NCBI RefSeq assembly: GCF_013911085.1
Contig: NZ_JACERN010000026.1
Span: forward strand, 1-64,000
Origin: Aquitalea aquatica
GTDB lineage: Bacteria > Pseudomonadota > Gammaproteobacteria > Burkholderiales > Chromobacteriaceae
Direction of reading: 5' to 3'
Length of the DNA: 64,000 bases
Below the pieces are notes generated by a model. That model had not been told where the DNA came from and ran no database searches. It worked only from the letters and a program-made list of their open reading frames with translations. The position numbers and the translations under genes are program-made. Of the stretch, positions 42,236 through 51,474 are shown in pieces. Each line of letters starts with the position of its first letter. Position 1 is the stretch's first letter.

Positions 42236-42568
42236 TTACTGGCCGGAGCAGCCACAACCGCCGCCGCCACCGCCGCAACCACCGGCGTTGGCTGGCGCAG
42301 CTTCCTGCTGTTGACCCAGGCTGATCTGGAATTCGATCACGATCATCTCCGGCAAGCGGTCAACATAGCGATAGCTGATCTGCTGTGCATAGCGCTGGGC
42401 AATCTGCTCCAGCAGCGGCAGCGGATCGTGATCGTTGACAAAGCGCATGATATCGCCATCGTGCAGGCTTTCCAGTGCCGCAAAAATGGCAGCGTGGCGA
42501 AAGCGCTTGGCAATACCGCGAGCATCAAACAGATAGCTGGTATTCAGTTGAGGGGATAGTGTAGTCAC
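42236..42568 (-). CDS. DUF2249-domain protein with Gly/Cys-rich tail
   Basis: A 110-residue protein. FDARGIAKRFRHAAIFAALE, GDIMRFVNDHDPLPLLEQIA and PEMIVIEFQISLG follow the DUF2249 pattern, a small domain often tied to anaerobic or nitrogen-oxide metabolism. The final residues GGCGGGGGGCGCSGQ contain three Cys that could bind metal or an Fe-S cluster. The start is set at GTG 42568, 5 bases after GGAAGA; the in-frame ATG at 42670 has no support. Divergent from the Cdd1-like gene. Confidence 0.7.
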   Translation of the reverse strand: MTTLSPQLNTSYLFDARGIAKRFRHAAIFAALESLHDGDIMRFVNDHDPLPLLEQIAQRYAQQISYRYVDRLPEMIVIEFQISLGQQQEAAPANAGGCGGGGGGCGCSGQ

Positions 42569-42719
42569 GTTGATCTTCCGGCTTGAGGGAGTGAAGCCAG
42601 GATTTTGTCGCAGTCCGACGGTAGGCCTCCTTGAGGCAGGATAAGAAAATCTGCTCCGCAAGCCGTCCAAGCAGCCGCTGTTGTTTTAAGATATCGGCAT
42701 TATCGTGAGGAGAACAGGC

Positions 42720-43043
42720 ATGCACCCTGCACGCTGCCCGCCAGCCAGCGAGGCCGTTAATTTATTGCAATTGCCTAATGTCGGGCCGGCCATGGCAGCG
42801 GATTTGTACTTGCTGGGGTATGACAGCCCGCAATCACTGCGCCAGGCTGATCCCTATGCGCTTTACCTGGCCCTGTGCCAGCAAACCGGCAAGCGGCATG
42901 ATCCTTGCGTGCTGGATGTTTTTATCGCGGTCACCCATTACCTGCAGCAGGATCAGGCCCTGCCGTGGTGGCATTTCACCGCACAGCGCAAGGCCGAGCT
43001 TGCCGGCCGGGCTGTCGGCCCCGCATGGCCGCTTGTACAATAG
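42720..43043 (+). CDS. Cdd1/pathogenicity-locus-type helix-hairpin-helix protein
   Basis: A 107-residue protein with LLQLPNVGPAMAADLYLLGY (helix-hairpin-helix-like), DPYALYLALCQQTGKRHDPC and VLDVFIAVTHYL, matching the Cdd1 family (also called mitomycin-resistance McrB-like). The helix-hairpin-helix suggests DNA or protein binding, but the role is unknown. ATG at 42720 has GTGAGGAGAAC upstream. It lies 6 bp before pqiA, so it is the first gene of that operon. Confidence 0.8.
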   Translation: MHPARCPPASEAVNLLQLPNVGPAMAADLYLLGYDSPQSLRQADPYALYLALCQQTGKRHDPCVLDVFIAVTHYLQQDQALPWWHFTAQRKAELAGRAVGPAWPLVQ

Positions 43044-43049
43044 CCAGCC

Positions 43050-43685
43050 ATGATGAACTCTCTCGCTTCCCAAGCAGATTCTCCGGTGCTGGCCTGCCAC
43101 GAGTGCGATCTGCTGCAGACCGCGCCCGCACATGCTGCTTACGGTGTCTGCTGTGCCCGCTGCGGCTGCCGCTTGTTGCCCGGCCCCAGCTATCAGCCGG
43201 CCACTTCGCTGGCGCTTGTGCTGGCCGGCCTGCTGGTATTCATTCTGGCCAATGTCTTCCCCGTAGTCGGGCTGGAAGCCGGCGGTGTACGCACCGCCAC
43301 CACCTTGCTTGGCACCGCCTGGCAGCTGGCGCAGCAGCAGATGCAGCCGGTGGCGCTGCTTATCCTGCTGACGGGCGTGTTGCTGCCTGGTCTGGAGCTG
43401 CTCTGCCTGCTCTATCTGTTGCTGCCGCTGACACTGGGGCATGCACCGCGTGGCTTTGCCGCCGTGATGCGCCTGGTGCGCATCCTGCATCCCTGGGGCA
43501 TGGTCGAGGTTTTTTTGCTGGGTGTGCTGGTGTCGCTGGTCAAGCTGGCCCACATGGCTGCTGTGCATCCCGGCATCGGCCTGTGGTCGTTTTTCGCCCT
43601 TATTCTGCTGTTGGCGGGCAGCGCCAGCCGTTTTGATGCCGGCTTGCTATGGGAGCGCTATCAGGCATGCCGCGCTACCCGCTGA
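43050..43685 (+). CDS. pqiA: Paraquat-inducible protein A, first half
   Basis: A 211-residue inner-membrane protein. CHECDLLQ and CCARCGCRL form a Cys4 zinc-ribbon pair at the N-terminus, followed by four membrane helices with LVFILANVFPVVGLE. E. coli PqiA is one protein with two such halves; here each half is a separate gene. With PqiB and PqiC it forms a lipid-transport bridge between the membranes. Overlaps the second half by 19 bp. Confidence 0.88.
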   Translation: MMNSLASQADSPVLACHECDLLQTAPAHAAYGVCCARCGCRLLPGPSYQPATSLALVLAGLLVFILANVFPVVGLEAGGVRTATTLLGTAWQLAQQQMQPVALLILLTGVLLPGLELLCLLYLLLPLTLGHAPRGFAAVMRLVRILHPWGMVEVFLLGVLVSLVKLAHMAAVHPGIGLWSFFALILLLAGSASRFDAGLLWERYQACRATR

Positions 43686-44308
43686 AGACCGCTGCCCGCC
43701 ACGGTTTGTGGAGCTGTCACGGCTGCAATCTGTTATGCCGCCTGCCGGCTGCTGCGCAACAGTCAGCCTGGCATTGCCCGCGCTGTGGCGCAGCACTGCA
43801 CCGACGCAAGCCGCACAGCCTGCAATATGCCTGGGCCTTCCTGATCGCTGCGATAATCTGCTATATCCCGGCTAATCTGCTACCCATCATGCTCACCGAC
43901 ATGCTGTCGGGTACCCAGCGCGACACCATCATGAGCGGGGTAGTGTATCTATGGCAGGGTGGTTCCTGGCCACTGGCGCTGGTGGTGTTCATTGCCAGCG
44001 TACTGGTGCCCTTATTGAAGATTCTGTCCATGCTGCTGCTGCTGCTCACCGTGCACTGGCGCTCGCGTTGGGCACCACGCCAGCGCACCCGCTTGTATCG
44101 CTTGCTGGAAGTGGTGGGGCCGTGGTCGATGCTGGATATTTATGTCGTTGGCCTGCTGGTGGCACTGGTGCAGTTGCAGTCGCTGGCCACCATCAAGGCC
44201 GGGCCGGGGGCGATTGCCTTTGGTGCCGTGGTGGTACTGACCATGTTGTCGGCCATGTATTTTGATCCCAGACTGATCTGGGATGTTTTCGAGGATGATG
44301 ATGAGTGA
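43667..44308 (+). CDS. pqiA: Paraquat-inducible protein A, second half
   Basis: A 213-residue protein with its own Cys4 motif (WSCHGCNLLC, CPRCGAAL) and four helices with YIPANLLPIMLTDMLSG and KILSMLLLLLTV. It pairs with the previous gene product. The ATG at 43667 is preferred with GGGAG upstream; an ATG at 43649 is also in frame. Its stop overlaps the pqiB start region. Confidence 0.88.
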   Translation: MPRYPLKTAARHGLWSCHGCNLLCRLPAAAQQSAWHCPRCGAALHRRKPHSLQYAWAFLIAAIICYIPANLLPIMLTDMLSGTQRDTIMSGVVYLWQGGSWPLALVVFIASVLVPLLKILSMLLLLLTVHWRSRWAPRQRTRLYRLLEVVGPWSMLDIYVVGLLVALVQLQSLATIKAGPGAIAFGAVVVLTMLSAMYFDPRLIWDVFEDDDE

Positions 44309-45959
44309 CAAGCACATAGCGCAGACCGCGGATGAAGGTCTGCCCGTCCAGCCAGATGCCGTGCCATTGGCGGTGGCCGACCCCAACCGCCCCAGCCGCT
44401 GGTCACCTTCGCTGGTCTGGCTGATTCCGCTGGTGGCGGCCTTGATTGGTGGCTATCTGGCGGTGCAGGCTATTCTGTCGCGCGGGCCGACCATTACCAT
44501 TACCTTCCGCAGTGGTGAGGGGCTGGAGGCTGGCAAGACCCGCATCAAGTACAAGGATGTGGAAATCGGCGAAGTCACTGCGGTACGCATCAGCCCGGAT
44601 AGCAAGAATATCGAAGCCACCGCTCAACTGAGCAAGGAGGCCGAGCGCTTTCTGGCGCGCGACAGCCGTTTCTGGATCGTGCGGCCGCGTATCGCCGGTG
44701 GCAGCGTGTCCGGTCTGGGTACGCTGTTGTCCGGCGCCTATGTCGGTATGGATGCGGGCAAGAGCAGCGAGATGAGCCAGCACTTTACCGGACTGGAAGT
44801 GCCGCCGATTCTCACCGGCGATCTGCCCGGCCGCCAGTTTGTCCTCAAGGCCACGGAGCTGGGGTCGCTGGACATCGGCGCGCCAGTCTATTTTCGACGG
44901 GTGCCGGTGGGCCAGGTGGTGGCTTACCAGTTGGACAAGAAGGGCCGCAGCGTTGATATCACCGTGTTCATCAACGCGCCGTATGATCACTTTGTCACCG
45001 ATGACAGTCGTTTCTGGCACGCCAGCGGAGTGGATCTGTCGGTCTCGGCCAATGGCCTTAAAGTGAATACCCAGTCGCTTAGCGCCATCATGCTGGGCGG
45101 GGTGGCATTCGAAACCCCGACCAGCGTGCAAGAGAGCAAGCCGGCCGCGGCCAGTAGCACCTTCTCCCTGTCCAATACCCGCGATCAGGCGATGCAGTCG
45201 CCCGATCATGAGGTCGTGCCGCTGCAATTGAAATTCCAGCAATCGGTACGTGGCCTCGCCGTGGGCGCTCCCGTGGACTTCCGCGGCATCATCATTGGCG
45301 AAGTCACCAGTATCAGCATGGAATATGATGCGCCACGCAAAGACTTCAACATGCTGGTGGATATCCGCATCTACCCCAGCCGTTTGCTGAGCATGTCGCG
45401 CAATCTGGACGAAGCCAGGCTGCATCAGCTGAAACTGGAAAAAATGGTGGAGCACGGCATGCGCGCACAACTGCGCTCCGGCAGTCTGCTGACCGGCCAG
45501 CTGTACGTGGCACTGGATTTCTTCCGAGACGCCAAACCAGCACGGCTGGAACACGGCCAGGGTATGGATGTGCTGCCCACCATTCCGGGCGATCTGGAAG
45601 AGCTGCAGGGCGTGCTGCAACGTATTGCCCGCAAGCTGGACAAGGTGCCGTTCGACAGTATCGGCAAGGAGCTGGACGGCACCATCAAGGAGCTGCATGC
45701 CACACTGGCCGCCACCCGCCAGCTGGGCGAAAGCCTGGATGGCAAGGTGGTCCCGCAAACTCTGCAAACGCTGCAGCAGTTGCAGCGCACGCTGGATGCC
45801 GCCAACCAGACCCTGCAAGCCAATTCGCCGCTGCAGCAGGACGTACGCAAGGCCGCACAGGAAGTCAGCGACACCGCACGCAGCTTCCGCGCGTTGAGTG
45901 ATTATCTGGACCGCCACCCGGAAGCGCTGATCCGTGGCAAGCAGGAAAGCAAACCATGA
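44301..45959 (+). CDS. pqiB: MCE-domain lipid transporter PqiB
   Basis: A 552-residue protein with one N-terminal membrane helix (SLVWLIPLVAALIGGYLAVQ) and three MCE/MlaD domains (about 55-150, 165-260 and 295-410), each starting with the hydrophobic strand-GLxxGxPVxYRGVxVG-like motif. A long C-terminal helix (470-550) builds the periplasmic tunnel in E. coli PqiB. It moves phospholipids between membranes. Start chosen at 44301 after GAGGATG; ATGs at 44283-44298 are in frame. Overlaps pqiA and pqiC. Confidence 0.92.
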   Translation: MSDKHIAQTADEGLPVQPDAVPLAVADPNRPSRWSPSLVWLIPLVAALIGGYLAVQAILSRGPTITITFRSGEGLEAGKTRIKYKDVEIGEVTAVRISPDSKNIEATAQLSKEAERFLARDSRFWIVRPRIAGGSVSGLGTLLSGAYVGMDAGKSSEMSQHFTGLEVPPILTGDLPGRQFVLKATELGSLDIGAPVYFRRVPVGQVVAYQLDKKGRSVDITVFINAPYDHFVTDDSRFWHASGVDLSVSANGLKVNTQSLSAIMLGGVAFETPTSVQESKPAAASSTFSLSNTRDQAMQSPDHEVVPLQLKFQQSVRGLAVGAPVDFRGIIIGEVTSISMEYDAPRKDFNMLVDIRIYPSRLLSMSRNLDEARLHQLKLEKMVEHGMRAQLRSGSLLTGQLYVALDFFRDAKPARLEHGQGMDVLPTIPGDLEELQGVLQRIARKLDKVPFDSIGKELDGTIKELHATLAATRQLGESLDGKVVPQTLQTLQQLQRTLDAANQTLQANSPLQQDVRKAAQEVSDTARSFRALSDYLDRHPEALIRGKQESKP

Positions 45960-46567
45960 GCAAGAACACCCTTATCCGTACCGCAAGTGGCCTGCTACTG
46001 GGGCTGGTGCTGGCCGGCTGCAGCTCGGCCCCGCTGCATTACTATCAGTTGCAGGCTGGCCTGCCCGCACAGGGCGTGCCGCAGGCTGGTGCGGTGATCC
46101 TGGTGGAGGCGGTCAGCCTGCCCGCCAGTGTGGACCGGCCGCAATTGCTGTTGGAAGACCGTCAGGGACAGCCGCAGATCCAGGAGCGCGACTACTGGAC
46201 GGCCAGCCTGTCACGGCTGCTGACGCAGGCGCTGGCGCTCAATGTGTCGCGCCAATTGGGGTTGTCGGGTGTCTATGCCGCGCCGCAACTGAGTCTGGCG
46301 CGGGCCGATCTGACCTTGCAGCTGGATGTGCGCGAGTTCCGCTTGCAGCCGGGGCAGGGCGCATTGCTGACTGCCGCCTGGCGTATTGTCCGGCATGGCC
46401 AGGCTGCACCAGTGCTGCAAGGCTATTTCAGCCAGCGCCAGCCAGTAAGCGGCAGCGAACAGGCGGCCTTGGTGGTGGCGCAGCAGGTGCTGCTGGATAG
46501 CGTGAGCCGCCAGATTGCCGATGCCCTGGCAGCCCACCCGGACTGGCTGCGAGCGACTGCAGGCTAG
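45956..46567 (+). CDS. pqiC: PqiC outer-membrane lipoprotein
   Basis: A 203-residue lipoprotein with lipobox LVLAGC at residues 17-22 and the ABC-transport-auxiliary domain (YYQLQAG, AVILVEAVSLPASVDRPQLL, ARADLTLQLDVREFRL). It docks the PqiB tube on the outer membrane. ATGA overlap with pqiB; the last 4 bases overlap the convergent amidase gene. Confidence 0.88.
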   Translation: MSKNTLIRTASGLLLGLVLAGCSSAPLHYYQLQAGLPAQGVPQAGAVILVEAVSLPASVDRPQLLLEDRQGQPQIQERDYWTASLSRLLTQALALNVSRQLGLSGVYAAPQLSLARADLTLQLDVREFRLQPGQGALLTAAWRIVRHGQAAPVLQGYFSQRQPVSGSEQAALVVAQQVLLDSVSRQIADALAAHPDWLRATAG

Positions 46568-48069
46568 CCCTGTTGTCGTGGCGGACGGCGCTGGAACCAG
46601 GGCTGCGTCTGTTCCAGTTGTGCCGCCAGTTGCAGCAGCAGGGCCTCCTTGCCGTAAGCTGCCACCATTTGCGTGCCGATGGGCAGATTGGCCTCATTCC
46701 AGAACAGTGGCACGCTCATTGCCGGCTGGCCGCTCATATTGAAGGGAATGGTCCAGCCGATGTATTCCATCAGCTTGCGTGAATGCTCTGGTACCAGACG
46801 GCTTAGCTTCAGCGTCCAGTCCCAGCCCAGATGCCCCAGCAACAGCGTGGACAGGGATTGTTCAAAGCGCGAGGTGGCCAGTGCGCCGATAGCTGCCGGT
46901 GGCTGATTCAGTACCGGCGTCACCAACACATCGTAGCGCTGATGGAATGCCTGCATGATGCGGCCCTGGCGCAGGGCAAAGTCACGCATCCAGGCAAATT
47001 CGCCCGCCGACAGCAGCTCGCCGTAACGGGCCAGCGTCCAGCTGTCGGCTTCAACCAGACGGAAATCAGCCTTGCGTCCACATAGCCGCTGGCTGTTGCG
47101 CATCAGGCAGGCCAGTTCGCCGCAAATCATCACCAGCATCGCATGGCACATTTCCTCAGCGCTGCCCAGCGCCGGGTGGGCCTCTTCCACTTCATGGCCC
47201 AGATCGCGCAGCAGGCGCAGGCTGTGACTGAGCGCAGCCTCGCCATCGGCATGCAGCTTGCCACCTAGAAACGGCTGGCGGGTAAAGGCAATGCGCAGCT
47301 TGCCGATGGGTTGTTGCAGGCTGGCCAGAAACGAGGTTTCCGGCAGCGGGCAATGATAGGCATCGCCCGCGTCAAAGCCCTTGCACAGGATGTCCAGCAT
47401 GGCCGCACTGTCGCGCACGCTGCGGGTCAAGGCGTGTTCGCTGGCATAGCCTTGCCACAGTTCGGAAGTGTGCGGGCCGCAGGGCGAGCGGCCACGGCTG
47501 GGCTTCAGACCAAACAGCCCGCAGTTGGATGCCGGGATGCGGATGGAACCGCCACCGTCGCCACCATGGGCAATGGGTACCATACCGGTTGCCACGGCTG
47601 CCGCCGAGCCACCGCTGGAGCCGCCACAAGTCCGGCTGTTGTCCCAGGGGTTGCGGGTGGTACCGCTGAGCCTGGATTCGGTATAGGGATAAAGGCCAAA
47701 CTCCGGCGTGGTGGTCTTGCCGGCGAAAATCAGCCCGGCCTGGCGGTAACGACGGATCAGTTCACTATCCTCGGTGGCGACATGATCCTGGAACAATCGG
47801 CTACCGCTGCGCGTGGGACAGCCCTGGATGTCGGCCTGCAAGTCCTTGATCAGGATAGGCAGGCCGGCCAAGGGGCTGGCACCCGCGCGTTGTAGCTGGC
47901 GGGCCGCTTGTTCATCCAGGCGCAGCAGCACGGCATTGACCGCCGGATTGTGCAAATCCATCCGCTCTTGGGCGGCGCGCAATAAATCGGCAGTGCTGAT
48001 CTCACCCTTTTGCAGCAGGGCGGCCAGAGCGATGCCGTCGAGGTTTTCGTATTCAGGGAAAAATGCCAT
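46564..48069 (-). CDS. Amidase (amidase-signature family)
   Basis: A 501-residue enzyme. The Ser-Ser-Lys triad is visible: Lys in LPILIKDLQ, and two Ser in GGSSGGSAAAVATGMVPIAH followed by GGDGGGSIRIPAS. It hydrolyses an amide to acid and ammonia; the physiological substrate is not evident. The start at 48069 fits the family; an in-frame ATG at 48102 and a longer reading to 48126 are possible. Monocistronic. Confidence 0.88.
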   Translation of the reverse strand: MAFFPEYENLDGIALAALLQKGEISTADLLRAAQERMDLHNPAVNAVLLRLDEQAARQLQRAGASPLAGLPILIKDLQADIQGCPTRSGSRLFQDHVATEDSELIRRYRQAGLIFAGKTTTPEFGLYPYTESRLSGTTRNPWDNSRTCGGSSGGSAAAVATGMVPIAHGGDGGGSIRIPASNCGLFGLKPSRGRSPCGPHTSELWQGYASEHALTRSVRDSAAMLDILCKGFDAGDAYHCPLPETSFLASLQQPIGKLRIAFTRQPFLGGKLHADGEAALSHSLRLLRDLGHEVEEAHPALGSAEEMCHAMLVMICGELACLMRNSQRLCGRKADFRLVEADSWTLARYGELLSAGEFAWMRDFALRQGRIMQAFHQRYDVLVTPVLNQPPAAIGALATSRFEQSLSTLLLGHLGWDWTLKLSRLVPEHSRKLMEYIGWTIPFNMSGQPAMSVPLFWNEANLPIGTQMVAAYGKEALLLQLAAQLEQTQPWFQRRPPRQQG

Positions 48070-48291
48070 GGAGACCACCGGGCTATGCAATCCGGATAGC
48101 ATAGCTTCTTCTGCTTCTTGCTCCAAGAAGGAGTGGTTGCCTACGATTGCGAGTATTTTTATTATTGTAAAATTAAAATCTATATATTTAAAAAAATAAG
48201 CACTATTAATTTATTTTAATATTTTAAATGGCAATATTGTTTAAGTTTGTTTGGGTAGAATTTCTGCCATTACCCATCTCGCTACATCATC

Positions 48292-49250
48292 ATGTCCCGT
48301 TCAAGTTCCCAGTCTTCCCGCGTGGCTTATCTGCTGTTGGTACTCACCATGTTGCTGTGGTCGACCAACTTTGTCATTGCCCGTGCCATTCATGGCCAGA
48401 TCGGTCCTTTCGGGCTGGCCTTCGGCCGCTGGGCCATCGCCTTGCTCTGCCTGTTGCCGTTTGGCTTGCCTCGGCTGGCCCGGGCCTGGCCTGGCCTTTG
48501 TTGAGGCTGCAGTGGCAAAAGCTGCTGCTACTGGGCGTGTTCGGTATCGGGCTGACCAATACGCTGGTCTATGTTGCTGTGCGTAGCACCACGGCCACCA
48601 ATGCGGTCATTCTCAACAGCGCCACGCCGATGATGGTGCTGGTACTGGGCTCGCTGTACTTCCGGCAGCGGCTGAGCCGGCGTCAGTGGGCTGGCATGGG
48701 CCTGGCACTGGCAGGGGCCTTGCTGATCGTGCTGAAGGAAAATCTGCTGGGTATGAGCCATTTTCAGTTCAGTCACGGTGATCTGCTGGTACTGGCTGCC
48801 GGACTGTGCTGGGCGGTGTATACGCTTGGTCTGCGTACCTTGTTGCCGGGGCTGGACCCGCTAGTCATGATGATGGTGCTGTTGCTGGTGGGCGAAGCGA
48901 TACTACTGCCGGCTTTTGTGGCGGAAACCTGGCAGGCCGGAGGTTTTCATCTGCTGTCCGGCCCCATCATGGGCTGTTTGCTGTATCTGGGTGTTTTCCC
49001 GTCGGTGCTGGCCTTCCTGATGTACAACCGCGCCATTGCCCAGGTGGGCGCGGCCAAGGCAGCGGCTTTTCTCTATCTGATGCCGGCCTTCGGTGCGCTG
49101 CAGTCCATCCTGCTGCTGGGGGAGGATTTGCGTTGGTATCATGTGGCTGGCTTGGCTGCTATTTTCTCGGGTATTGTGCTCGGTTCGCTCAGCCGTGGCA
49201 CGGTTGCTGCCACTCCACGCCCGCCGACAGAACTGTCGGCCGCCAAGTAA
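48292..49250 (+). pseudogene. EamA (DMT) family transporter, frameshifted at a GGCCT repeat
   Basis: The gene starts at ATG 48292 (SRSSSQSSRVAYLLLVLTML) and reads in one frame to a TGA at 48502-48504, giving 70 residues. The rest of a 10-helix EamA transporter continues in a different frame from about 48497 to 49250 (LLRLQWQKLLLLGVFGIGLT onward). Three tandem copies of GGCCT at 48483-48497 sit exactly at the break. Removing one copy restores one open frame of about 317 codons with sensible sequence (RAWPLLRLQWQ). It is therefore a strand-slippage frameshift, a phase-variable off state, or a sequencing error. Confidence 0.85.
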
Positions 49251-49709
49251 TGTGGTTTTGACTACGGATTTTTACGGATGGTTAAAAGTGTAAACAGCGA
49301 CTAAAGTTAGCTCTGTTGGCAGTGCCCGTACTTATTGGATCTCCTGTAGTACCTGCCAACCTTATTTTTGCTTGTTGTTGAAGTACCTCTGGCTTTTGTT
49401 CCTCTTCAGTATTGGCTATACCTCGGCCCGGTGAATCCTCCCCGACTCACCGGGCATTTTCTTGTCCGCTGTCATCCTCGGTTATTCTTTTTTTGCATCA
49501 TGTCTGATGTCGGAATGACGCTGCCGCCAGTGCTCAGCCATGGTGGTGTCAGGCTGAATCCGCGTAAATCATGGTCAGTCGCCGGTCTATCCCCTACAAT
49601 GGCGGCAGATCAACAGCGGCTGTGCCGATGGCGGCATGCAGCGAACGGGAATGGCCCGTGGCGGCATGACACCCGGTGCTACCCGCTTTTTTTATTACAG
49701 GATTATCCA
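49251..49709. other. Gene-free stretch with a possible small RNA
   Basis: 459 bp without a supported protein gene. It contains a strong terminator at 49426-49459 preceded by a U-rich, C/T-rich segment, and further right CACCCGGTG-type and GGCGGCATG repeats (near 49630 and 49660) before the pseudouridine synthase gene. See the terminator entry and the small-RNA finding. Confidence 0.4.
49426..49459 (+). terminator. Orphan terminator with CCTCCCC loop
   Basis: GCCCGGTGA and TCACCGGGC form a perfect 9-bp stem around a 12-base loop that includes CCTCCCC, then ATTTTC. It is 176 bases after the end of the EamA gene, so it may end a small RNA rather than that mRNA. Confidence 0.75.
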
Positions 49710-50438
49710 ATGGAACCCGTGCGCCTTTCCAAGCGTATGGCCGAGCTGGGCATCTGTTCCCGTCGTGAGGCGGACAGCTATATCGAGCAAGGCTGGGTCA
49801 AGGTAGACGGCGAAGTGGCCGTGCTTGGCCAGAAAGTGCTGCCGCACAACACCATCGAAGTACTGAAGAAGGCGCAGGATGCGCAAGCTTCCCGCGTCAC
49901 CATCCTGCTGAACAAGCCGATGGGCTATGTCTCCGGCCAGGCAGAAAAGGGTTATCAACCGGCGGTAACGTTGGTGAAGCCAGACAATCACTGGACAGAA
50001 GACCCCAGCAAGAAGCGCTTCATTCCTGCCCATCTGCGTGGTCTGGCTCCGGCCGGGCGGCTGGATATCGATTCGGTCGGCCTGCTGGTGCTGACGCAGG
50101 ATGGTCGTGTCGCCAAGCACATCATCGGCGAGAACTCCGAGGTGGAAAAGGAATACCTGGTCCGTGTGACCGGGGAGCTGGACGAGCGTGGCCTGGCCCT
50201 GCTCAATCATGGTCTGTCGCTGGATGGCGAGGCACTGAAGCCGGCTGAAGTTGCCTGGCAGAACGAAGACCAGTTGCGCTTTATCCTGCGCGAAGGCAAG
50301 AAGCGCCAGATTCGCCGCATGTGCGAGCTGGTAGGCTTGCGCGTGGTGGGGCTGAAGCGTATCCGCATCGGCACCATCAAACTGGGCAATTTGCCGACCG
50401 GGCAATGGCGTTACCTGCGTGATGACGAAATGTTCTGA
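49710..50438 (+). CDS. rRNA large-subunit pseudouridine synthase (RluF/RsuA family)
   Basis: A 242-residue enzyme. An N-terminal S4 domain ([20 protein letters not shown]) is followed by a pseudouridine synthase domain with catalytic Asp in [18 protein letters not shown] and [14 protein letters not shown]. It isomerises a uridine in 23S (RluF/RluB type) or 16S rRNA; the exact site is not fixed by sequence. The ATG at 49710 with ACAGGATT upstream is preferred over a much longer in-frame reading from 49368. Monocistronic. Confidence 0.88.
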   Translation: MEPVRLSKRMAELGICSRREADSYIEQGWVKVDGEVAVLGQKVLPHNTIEVLKKAQDAQASRVTILLNKPMGYVSGQAEKGYQPAVTLVKPDNHWTEDPSKKRFIPAHLRGLAPAGRLDIDSVGLLVLTQDGRVAKHIIGENSEVEKEYLVRVTGELDERGLALLNHGLSLDGEALKPAEVAWQNEDQLRFILREGKKRQIRRMCELVGLRVVGLKRIRIGTIKLGNLPTGQWRYLRDDEMF

Positions 50439-50461
50439 GCGACGACAGGTGTCGGGCAAAC

Positions 50462-50486
50462 ACGGCGACGGAATGGTCGCCGTTTT
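50462..50486 (+). terminator. Terminator of the pseudouridine synthase gene
   Basis: ACGGCGAC and GTCGCCGT pair around GGAATG and are followed by TTTGC. Confidence 0.75.
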
Positions 50487-50538
50487 GCATGGTGCGGCTG
50501 ACTTGGATTTGTAAGGAGGGCATGACATCATCACTAGC

Positions 50539-51474
50539 ATGAACGCCTATCTCATTCTCTTGTTGTTGCTTGCAGCCGTGGTACTGGCCTGCTGTTTTCC
50601 TTCTGCTACCGGCCAGTATATGGTGCGGATTTATTTGCGACTGGCCGGCTTTCACAGCCGTCGCTTGTCGCTGGAGCAGGGTGAACTGGCCTTTCTGGAG
50701 GGCGGGCAGGGCAGCAGCGTGTTGCTGATTCACGGTTTCGGCGGGGATGGTCCGGCTAGTTGGGGGCGGGTGATGGCCGGGCTGGTCCGGCGTCACCATG
50801 TGCTGGTGCCAGACTTGCTGTGGTTCGGCCGCAGCCATGCCGCTACAGCCCCTTCGCTGCTGGCGCAGGCTGACGCGCTGGAGGCACTGATTCGTGCTCG
50901 TATCAGCGGCCCCGTACAGCTGGTGGGCTTGTCCTACGGCGGCTTTGTTGCGCTGGAGCTGGCGCGGCGTTTGCCGCAGCAGGTGTCGCAGCTGGTGATC
51001 ATGGCTTCACCTGGCATGGTGTATACCCCGGAGGATCAGCAAGATTTGCTGCTACGTGCTCAGGTGGCGTCAGCCGAGCAGCTGTTTGTGCCGGACGATC
51101 CACAGGGCGTGGCGCGCATGATGGCAATGGTGGGAAGCCCGCTGGCCCGTGCGCCGCAGTTCTTGCTGAAGGATGTCTGGCAATTCTATTACCGTGACCG
51201 CGCGCCGCAGTTGCGCGCGCTGATGCAGGAACTGGCGACTCGCCAGCAACAGCATCTGGAGCGCCATAGCCAGCCACTGACCATGCCGGTTGCCATTGTC
51301 TGGGGCTCACAGGACGAGATTTTCCCACTGGATATTGGCCAGCGGCTGGCCCTGCTGCTGGATGCGCCGCTGATTACCATCGATGGTGGCACGCATGTGC
51401 TGCCGGTGGTATTCGCTGTGCAGACGCTGGCGGCCTTGCAAGAGATTTTGCAAGGCAGTTCGCCACAAGTTTGA
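50539..51474 (+). CDS. Membrane-anchored alpha/beta hydrolase
   Basis: A 311-residue protein with an N-terminal hydrophobic anchor (YLILLLLLAAVVLACCF) and an alpha/beta-hydrolase fold: oxyanion HGFGGDG, nucleophile GLSYGGF, acid GSQDEIF and His GGTHVLP. All triad residues are present, so it should be an esterase or lipase. Substrate unknown. It is followed after 216 bp by an unknown gene on the same strand. Confidence 0.85.
   Translation: MNAYLILLLLLAAVVLACCFPSATGQYMVRIYLRLAGFHSRRLSLEQGELAFLEGGQGSSVLLIHGFGGDGPASWGRVMAGLVRRHHVLVPDLLWFGRSHAATAPSLLAQADALEALIRARISGPVQLVGLSYGGFVALELARRLPQQVSQLVIMASPGMVYTPEDQQDLLLRAQVASAEQLFVPDDPQGVARMMAMVGSPLARAPQFLLKDVWQFYYRDRAPQLRALMQELATRQQQHLERHSQPLTMPVAIVWGSQDEIFPLDIGQRLALLLDAPLITIDGGTHVLPVVFAVQTLAALQEILQGSSPQV

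Noticed and set aside
49368-49709. In-frame N-terminal extension of the pseudouridine synthase (114 residues)
   Set aside because: It crosses the terminator at 49426 and has no homology-like content; the S4 domain begins at 49710.
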